In this document: in pieces, positions 59,787 to 64,000 of the stretch
Position numbering within the stretch: the first letter of the stretch is position 1
How the letters are laid out: the number at the start of each line of letters is the position of its first letter
DNA from: Minwuiaceae bacterium
Lineage (GTDB): Bacteria > Pseudomonadota > Alphaproteobacteria > Minwuiales > Minwuiaceae
DNA: 64,000 bases
Direction: 5' to 3'
NCBI GenBank assembly: GCA_028278525.1
Contig: JANQEE010000041.1
Span: 244,254-308,253 of the forward strand
Notes under the pieces: generated by a model
What the model saw: only the letters and a program-made list of their open reading frames with translations
Told to the model about the DNA's origin: nothing
Database searches by the model: none
Made by a program: the position numbers and the translations under genes

Positions 59787-59800
59787 TTGATCTGGGTCAA
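59787..59800 (+). promoter_or_regulatory. FNR/FixK-type box before the hemerythrin genes
   Basis: TTGATCTGGGTCAA fits TTGAT-N4-ATCAA with a single change (G for A) and is flanked as CTTGA...TCAAG. It stands 58 bases before the ATG of the first hemerythrin gene. Crp/FNR regulators of low-oxygen or nitric-oxide response use this motif, which suits oxygen- or NO-binding products. Confidence 0.7.
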
Positions 59801-59858
59801 GTCCGGCTGAAATCGGGCCGCCTACCATGTATCTGCAAGATGCTGGGGAGGCGCCGAG

Positions 59859-60482
59859 ATGGTCCAGGCGATCGCGATCATTCAGAACGAGCACCGGGGT
59901 CTGGCGGCTGTCCTGAGCTGCCTGTCCAGTGTCGTACGCGATATCGAAGACCGGTCGCTGGAGCCGGATTTCGAGCTGTTCCACGCGATCGTCGACTATA
60001 TCGAGTCGTTCCTCGACCGGTTCCATCATCCCAAAGAGGACGATTTCCTGTTCGACCGGCTGCGGCGGCGACACCCGGAGGCGGCGGACCTGTTGGAGGA
60101 GCTGGAAGACGAGCACCGCTGCGGCGAAGTACTGACGGGCGAGTTGAAGGCCGCACTGGAAGCTTACGAGAACGAAGGCGAAGCCGCGTTCCAGCCGTTC
60201 CGCGAGGCGGTCGAGACCTACCACGCGTTCGAGCGCAGCCATATGGGCAAGGAGGAGCGCGACGTGCTGCCGTTGGCCCGGCGCTATCTCGCGGCCGAGG
60301 ATTGGCGCGAGATCGACGAAGCCTTTACAGCCAACGACGACCCGCTGTTCGGCGACAGCCCGACCGACCGGTACCGCAAGCTGTTCTCGGCGATCGCCAG
60401 CCGGGCGCCCGCGCCCTACGGGCTGGGGCAAAGGCGGACCAGGGAACCGGATGCGCGCCGCGGCACCCTGGGACGGGCGTGA
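59859..60482 (+). CDS. Hemerythrin domain protein 1
   Basis: 207 residues behind GGGGAGG. A four-helix bundle with the hemerythrin-like iron ligands visible as NEHRGL, RFHHPKEDDFLF, EDEHRCGE and RSHMGKEERDVLP. The acidic and His residues stand at the spacings of the HHE cation-binding family. Such cytoplasmic proteins bind a di-iron centre and sense or scavenge oxygen or nitric oxide. The C-terminus is basic and disordered. It lies 51 bases before a paralogous gene, and both are probably under the FNR-type box. Confidence 0.9.
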   Translation: MVQAIAIIQNEHRGLAAVLSCLSSVVRDIEDRSLEPDFELFHAIVDYIESFLDRFHHPKEDDFLFDRLRRRHPEAADLLEELEDEHRCGEVLTGELKAALEAYENEGEAAFQPFREAVETYHAFERSHMGKEERDVLPLARRYLAAEDWREIDEAFTANDDPLFGDSPTDRYRKLFSAIASRAPAPYGLGQRRTREPDARRGTLGRA

Positions 60483-60533
60483 AACGAACGCCGCCTGACC
60501 GCGGCGGGTGGGCAAAGACAAGGAGTCCCCGGT

Positions 60534-61100
60534 ATGTCAGAGGCCATCGCCAGTCTTCAGCGGGATCACATGTATCTCAGCAAGTTGCTGGACATCTTCG
60601 AACAGCAGATGGAGGCGTTCGAACGCGGGGAAGACGTCGACTACGACCTGGTCGAGCGGATCCTGGATTACTTCCTGTCCTATCCGGAGCAGTGCCATCA
60701 CCCGAAAGAGGACCTGATCTATGCCCGCATGCAGGAGAAGCTGGGCGGCCAGCCGGGTTCCGGCAAAAGCCTGCAGGCCGAGCATGAGGACATCACGGCC
60801 CTGACCAATGCGGTCATGGATGCGATCCAGAAGGTCCTCGGCGAAGCCGAGTTGTCGCGCAACTGGGTGCTGACCACAAGCCGCAACTTCCTGACGGCCT
60901 ATCGCCGGCATATCGAGCTGGAAGAGGGCGTGTTCTTTCCAAAGGCGTTGAAGACGCTGGCGCCGGAGGACTGGGCGGATATCGACGCCCGGGCGACCGA
61001 CCGCGAGGATCCTCTGTTCGGGGAAAAGACCGAAAAACGCTTCGAGGCGCTCCGGCGCTACCTGCTGGACCTGGACCAGATCGGGCAAAGCACATCCTGA
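60534..61100 (+). CDS. Hemerythrin domain protein 2
   Basis: 188 residues behind AAGGAG. It is a paralogue of the previous protein with the same ligand pattern (QRDHMYL, QCHHPKEDLIYARM, QAEHEDI, RRHIELEEGVFFPKAL) and the same ending motif EDWADIDARATDREDPLFGE (compare EDWREIDEAFTANDDPLFGD). The two probably form homo- or hetero-dimers with related roles in NO or oxygen handling. Confidence 0.9.
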   Translation: MSEAIASLQRDHMYLSKLLDIFEQQMEAFERGEDVDYDLVERILDYFLSYPEQCHHPKEDLIYARMQEKLGGQPGSGKSLQAEHEDITALTNAVMDAIQKVLGEAELSRNWVLTTSRNFLTAYRRHIELEEGVFFPKALKTLAPEDWADIDARATDREDPLFGEKTEKRFEALRRYLLDLDQIGQSTS

Positions 61101-61220
61101 GGGTCCGACGCAAAGTAATTCCCTTAAATTCGACAGCGCGATCGCCTTTATTTCGTCATCAAAGGCTTAGAGACATTTCGCGATCTCAGGGATGCAAGTC
61201 GACCGGAGCATCCGCCGATA

Positions 61221-61374
61221 GCCCTCGCCCCCTTGAGGGGGAGAGGGTTGGGTGAGGGGGTGTTTCCGCTCCAGGCCCGGCGATATCCAAGGCATTCCGG
61301 CAAAGGCAACGCACGATGTCAACGCCCCCCTCACCCTAACCTCTCCCCCCGCTTGCGGGGGGAGAGGGGCTTTT
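61221..61374. repeat. Family B inverted repeat, copy 2
   Basis: The left arm (61221-61260) is GCCCTCGCCCCCTTGAGGGG then GAGAGGG..GGGTGAGGGGG. The right arm (61324-61374) is CCCCCCTCACCCTAACCTCT then CCCCCCGCTTGCGGGGGGAGAGGGGC. Its build equals 46011-46174: each arm is its own hairpin and the arms pair with each other. It occupies part of the 523-base gap before flgB; no gene is seen there. Confidence 0.8.
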
Positions 61375-61594
61375 CAGGCAGTCTTCAACGCCTTAACCGG
61401 ACACCAGTGGGTCAGGTCCGGTAATGACGCTTGAGGGAGCGGTTTCCTGAAGGTCTGATTTCCGTCCGTATCATTGCCGGCCAGGCGACTGGCGGCCCTC
61501 CGGTAACCATCCCGGGTTACCGTTTCTTAATGGTTCCTTATCAGAATACCGGGTCAATGGACCGGCACAGCGGCAACGCCAGCGGTGCGGCCCA

Positions 61595-61602
61595 ATGGTT
61601 AA
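61595..61602 (-). promoter_or_regulatory. CtrA half-site upstream of flgB
   Basis: The minus strand reads TTAACCAT 22 bases before the flgB ATG; a TTAA-N7-TTAT word lies at about 61526-61540 on the plus strand. Together they suggest CtrA control of flgBC-fliE, as in Caulobacter. No sigma-54 motif with correct spacing was found in this gap. Confidence 0.4.
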
Positions 61603-61623
61603 AATTTTACGAGATTGCGATCT

Positions 61624-62028
61624 ATGGACCTGCACTCCCTGCCACTGTTCGCGGCGCTGACCAAGCGCATGGAATGGCTTGGCGAACGGCAGAAAGTGCT
61701 GGCCAACAACGTCGCCAACTCGGACACGCCGAACTTCCAGGCCAAAGACCTGAAGCCCCTGACGTTCAGGGAGCTGATCCGGGACAGCGAGAACCGGGTG
61801 TCGATGACCGCGACCCACATGGCGCATCAGGCCAGCGGACCGGGCGGCCCGGCGAAGGCCGCCGCCGAGGTCAACGAAGACCCCTACGAGGTCTCGCCCC
61901 AGGGCAACGGCGTGGTGATCGAGGAACAGCTGATGAAGATCGGCGAGACGCGGATGAACTACGAGCTGACGGCGAACCTGTACAAGAAGCATCTGGACAT
62001 GTTCCGCATGGCGCTGAGCCGGCGGTAG
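61624..62028 (+). CDS. flgB: Flagellar basal-body rod protein FlgB
   Basis: 134 residues from the ATG at 61624. It has the FlgB signature KRMEWLGERQKVLANNVANSDTPNFQAKDLKPLTF at the N-terminus and MNYELTANLYKKHLDMFRMAL at the C-terminus. FlgB is the most proximal rod subunit and contacts FliE and the export gate. It opens the flgB-flgC-fliE-fliQ-fliR run. Confidence 0.96.
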   Translation: MDLHSLPLFAALTKRMEWLGERQKVLANNVANSDTPNFQAKDLKPLTFRELIRDSENRVSMTATHMAHQASGPGGPAKAAAEVNEDPYEVSPQGNGVVIEEQLMKIGETRMNYELTANLYKKHLDMFRMALSRR

Positions 62029-62054
62029 CGGACCGTAAACGGAGGCAGTAACCC

Positions 62055-62465
62055 ATGGACCTGGTCAAATCCCTGATCATCGCGGCGTCGGGCATGCGCG
62101 CCCAGGGCGAACGGATCCGGGTCGTCGCCGAAAACCTCGCCAACAGCAACTCGCTCGGCCTGAACCCGGACGAGGATCCGTATCGCCGCAAGACGATATC
62201 GTTCAAGAACTCACTGGACCGGGAGCTGGGCGTCAATCTGGTCGAGGTCGCCCGCATCCAGCCGGACAAATCCGGTTTCGGCACCAAATTCGACCCGGCC
62301 CATCCGGCCGCCAACGAGGACGGCTACGTCAAGACGCCGAACGTCAATAGCCTGGTGGAGGCTATGGACATCAAGGAAGCACAACGCTCCTACGAGGCCA
62401 ATCTGGCGGTCATCGAGAACGCCAGGGCCATGCTGATGCGGACCGTCGAGCTGCTGCGCAACTAG
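62055..62465 (+). CDS. flgC: Flagellar basal-body rod protein FlgC
   Basis: 136 residues behind GGAGGCAG. The N-terminal rod motif AASGMRAQGERIRVVAENLANSNSLG and the mid-protein GFGTKFDPAHPAANEDGYVKTPNVN (the DPSHPDA-like signature of FlgC) are clear, with EAQRSYEANLAVIENARAML at the C-terminus. It is a proximal-rod subunit exported by the flagellar apparatus. Confidence 0.97.
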   Translation: MDLVKSLIIAASGMRAQGERIRVVAENLANSNSLGLNPDEDPYRRKTISFKNSLDRELGVNLVEVARIQPDKSGFGTKFDPAHPAANEDGYVKTPNVNSLVEAMDIKEAQRSYEANLAVIENARAMLMRTVELLRN

Positions 62466-62500
62466 CGCCGGCAAGCGATTTCCGGCCTGAGGAGTAAGCG

Positions 62501-62833
62501 ATGAACATCAATCCGACGAACGCGGCGGCCGCCTACACCAAGGCGCTGGATGCGGCGGCCAACGCCGGTAAATCCGCGGCGGAAGACGGCGCCGGCGCGG
62601 TTGCGGGCGGCGGCGACGCGAAGTTCTCCGACCTGCTGGACAACGCGCTGAATTCGGCTGTCGAGGCCGGTAAGCAAGGCGAGACCACCGCGCTCAAATC
62701 GGTTACCGGCGACGCCGCGCTGACCGACATCGTCGTCGCGGTTTCCAACGCCGAAGTCACCCTGCAGACCGTGGTCGCGATCCGCGACAAGGTGATCGAC
62801 GCGTACCAGGAAATCATCCGGATGCCGATCTGA
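62501..62833 (+). CDS. fliE: Flagellar hook-basal body complex protein FliE
   Basis: 110 residues. An Ala-rich N-terminus precedes FSDLLDNALNSAVEAGKQGE and the conserved C-terminal DIVVAVSNAEVTLQTVVAIRDKVIDAYQEIIRMPI. FliE links the MS ring and export gate to the rod. GAGGAG lies eight bases before the ATG. It is third in the rod operon. Confidence 0.96.
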   Translation: MNINPTNAAAAYTKALDAAANAGKSAAEDGAGAVAGGGDAKFSDLLDNALNSAVEAGKQGETTALKSVTGDAALTDIVVAVSNAEVTLQTVVAIRDKVIDAYQEIIRMPI

Positions 62834-62848
62834 CGCGAAGGGCACGTT

Positions 62849-63115
62849 ATGGGACCTGGCGAGGTCATCGACATCGGACGAGAGGCGGTTTGGGTCCTGC
62901 TGAAGATAGCGGCCCCCGTGATGCTGATCGCGCTGGGCACCGGCCTGACGATCTCGCTGTTCCAGGCGCTGACCCAGATCCAGGAAATGACGCTGGCCTT
63001 CGTGCCCAAGATCATCGTGATCTTCATCAGCCTGACGCTGCTGATGCCGTTCATGCTGGCCACGCTGATGACCTTCATGGAATCGATTTCGCAGCGGATC
63101 GCCGGCCTGAGTTGA
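62849..63115 (+). CDS. fliQ: Flagellar export gate protein FliQ
   Basis: 88 residues with two membrane helices. AVWVLLKIAAPVMLIALGTGLTISLFQALTQIQEMTLAFVPKI covers the first helix and the strictly conserved QIQE..L.FVPK loop. Four FliQ copies join FliP5 and FliR1 in the export gate. It is 15 bases after fliE. Confidence 0.97.
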   Translation: MGPGEVIDIGREAVWVLLKIAAPVMLIALGTGLTISLFQALTQIQEMTLAFVPKIIVIFISLTLLMPFMLATLMTFMESISQRIAGLS

Positions 63116-63171
63116 GGCGGTCCGCAACCCTGACATCGCGCCGCTAGCCGGCTGAGGTAGAACGCCCGGTC

Positions 63172-63936
63172 ATGTCGCTGGACCTGTTGTCGCCGACGAT
63201 TTTCGCCTTCTTCCTGGTCTTCGCCCGGGTCGGCGCGATTTTGATGCTGATTCCGGGGATCGGCGAGGCGTTCGTGCCGACCCGGGTCAGGCTGGCGATC
63301 GCCCTGGCGCTGAGTTTCGCGATCTTTCCCTTCGTCCGGGAAACGCTGCCGGCCATACCGGGCCAGCCGGTCCAGATTCTGCTGCTGCTGATCACCGAGA
63401 TCACCATCGGCGTGTTCATCGGCGCCTCGGCCAAGCTTCTGATGAGCGCGCTGCACGTCGCCGGCATGGTGATTTCGTTCCAGAGCAGCCTGGGCTTCGC
63501 CCAGTTCTACGACCCGGCGCAGCAGGCGCAGGGCGCGATCATCAGCAGTTTCATGACCATCCTGGGGCTGCTGATCATCTTCGCCGCCGATCTGCACCAC
63601 CTGATGCTGCGGGCGTCTTACGAGAGCTATGAGGTGTTTCCGCCGGCGATCCTGCCGGCGACCGGGGATTTCGCGTCCCTGGCGGCGCGTTCGGTGGCCA
63701 ACGCTTTCTCGATCGGGCTGCAGATCTCGGCGCCGTTCATCATCTATGCGCTGATCCTGTATCTCGGCATGGGCCTGCTGAACCGGCTGATGCCGCAGAT
63801 GCAGGTGTTCTTCATCGTCATGCCGCTGAATATCCTGCTGTCGATGGTGTTCCTGGCGATCACCATCGGCGCGGCGCTGACCTGGTTCGGCACCTATTTC
63901 AACAATGCCATCGGCATGTTCCTGGGCGGGGCCTAA
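63172..63936 (+). CDS. fliR: Flagellar export gate protein FliR
   Basis: 254 residues, about six hydrophobic helices. FFLVFARVGAILMLIPGIGEAFVPTRVRLAIALAL and ITIGVFIGASAKLLMSALHVAGMVISFQSSLGFAQFYDP are the conserved early segments, and the C-terminal ALTWFGTYFNNAIGMFL closes the protein. FliR is the single copy that completes the FliPQR gate. flhB usually follows, but here a family C repeat begins 15 bases after the stop and the window ends. Confidence 0.96.
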   Translation: MSLDLLSPTIFAFFLVFARVGAILMLIPGIGEAFVPTRVRLAIALALSFAIFPFVRETLPAIPGQPVQILLLLITEITIGVFIGASAKLLMSALHVAGMVISFQSSLGFAQFYDPAQQAQGAIISSFMTILGLLIIFAADLHHLMLRASYESYEVFPPAILPATGDFASLAARSVANAFSIGLQISAPFIIYALILYLGMGLLNRLMPQMQVFFIVMPLNILLSMVFLAITIGAALTWFGTYFNNAIGMFLGGA

Positions 63937-63951
63937 GCGATGGCTTTTGTC

Positions 63952-64000
63952 GGCCCGGCCGCCCGCTCCCCCGTCCCAACCACCCCGAGGGTACCCTGTA
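63952..64000. repeat. Family C inverted repeat, copy 2 (cut by window end)
   Basis: GGCCCGGCCGCCCGCTCCCC then CGTCCCAACCACCCC repeats the left arm and loop start of 59680-59763 with few changes. The right arm lies beyond the window. As with copy 1, it begins just after a gene's stop codon (fliR). Confidence 0.75.

Noticed and set aside
61400..61623. Sigma-54 promoter for flgB
   Set aside because: Several GG..GC words exist, but none has the required 10-base spacing with TGGC and TTGC-like cores.

Overview
The window reads as chromosome of a motile, high-GC alphaproteobacterium, most likely a Rhodospirillales-type organism. The reasons are the gene order flgF-flgG-flgA-flgH / dksA-fliX / flgI-flgJ-flgN-like, the class-specific regulator FliX, CtrA-type boxes (TTAA-N7-TTAA and TTAACCAT), a cheY-cheZ-motB-like-TPR operon, and a DksA of the alphaproteobacterial kind with a single cysteine. 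The genus cannot be fixed from the sequence alone.

Region 1 (1-23.1 kb) is a large flagellar and motility block. It begins with the last codons of a flagellin and a strong terminator. Next come a large beta-propeller protein with flagellar-looking ends, a DUF481 outer-membrane protein and an APC permease. Then follow flgI-flgJ-flgN-like (minus, own sigma-54 promoter), fliX and dksA (plus), flgF-G-A-H (minus, own sigma-54 promoter), fliL-fliM-DUF6468-motE (plus), cheY-cheZ-two motB-like genes and a 1106-residue TPR protein (plus, behind a perfect CtrA box), and fliP-fliO-unknown-FlhB-C-domain (minus). Region 6 at the right edge (61.6-63.9 kb) carries flgB-flgC-fliE-fliQ-fliR. About 38 kb of non-flagellar genes therefore separate fliOP from fliQR.

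Region 2 (23.1-26.0 kb) has a TraB/GumN protein with a peptidoglycan-binding domain and an AidB-like acyl-CoA dehydrogenase. Region 3 (26.1-36.1 kb) is one tightly packed catabolic operon: a small recombinase-like-helix protein, a three-part ABC importer, a Rieske oxygenase, a cupin, an SDR dehydrogenase, an alpha/beta hydrolase, an IclR regulator, a ThDP enzyme and an extradiol-type VOC protein. It looks like an uptake-and-degradation pathway for an aromatic or similar substrate, and it has no obvious described equivalent. Two REP-like hairpins lie inside it, between the binding protein and permease genes. A DUF2339 membrane protein, a second acyl-CoA dehydrogenase and an Old Yellow Enzyme follow on the minus strand.

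Region 4 (41.4-45.9 kb) is a complete ptxABCDE-type operon: a phosphite ABC importer, NAD-dependent phosphite dehydrogenase with all known catalytic residues, and a LysR regulator. A 7-7-7 inverted repeat sits just upstream. It predicts growth on phosphite as sole phosphorus source.

Region 5 (46.0-61.1 kb) is mixed accessory content. It holds a cobalamin riboswitch driving an orphan CbiM cobalt-transport component, DUF6644 and DUF6152 genes, a Gfo/Idh/MocA oxidoreductase, a SEC-C gene broken by two single-T insertions, and two tandem secreted proteins each with two LCCL domains. Further on are a histidine phosphatase, small secreted proteins on a segment flanked by 60-bp direct repeats, a MATE exporter, a class III adenylate cyclase, a DUF3179 protein, and two hemerythrin-like proteins behind an FNR-type box. 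Three dispersed repeat families (REP-like GTCAT hairpins, CCCTC/GAGGG inverted repeats and GCTCCCCC inverted repeats) are scattered from 28 kb to the right edge.
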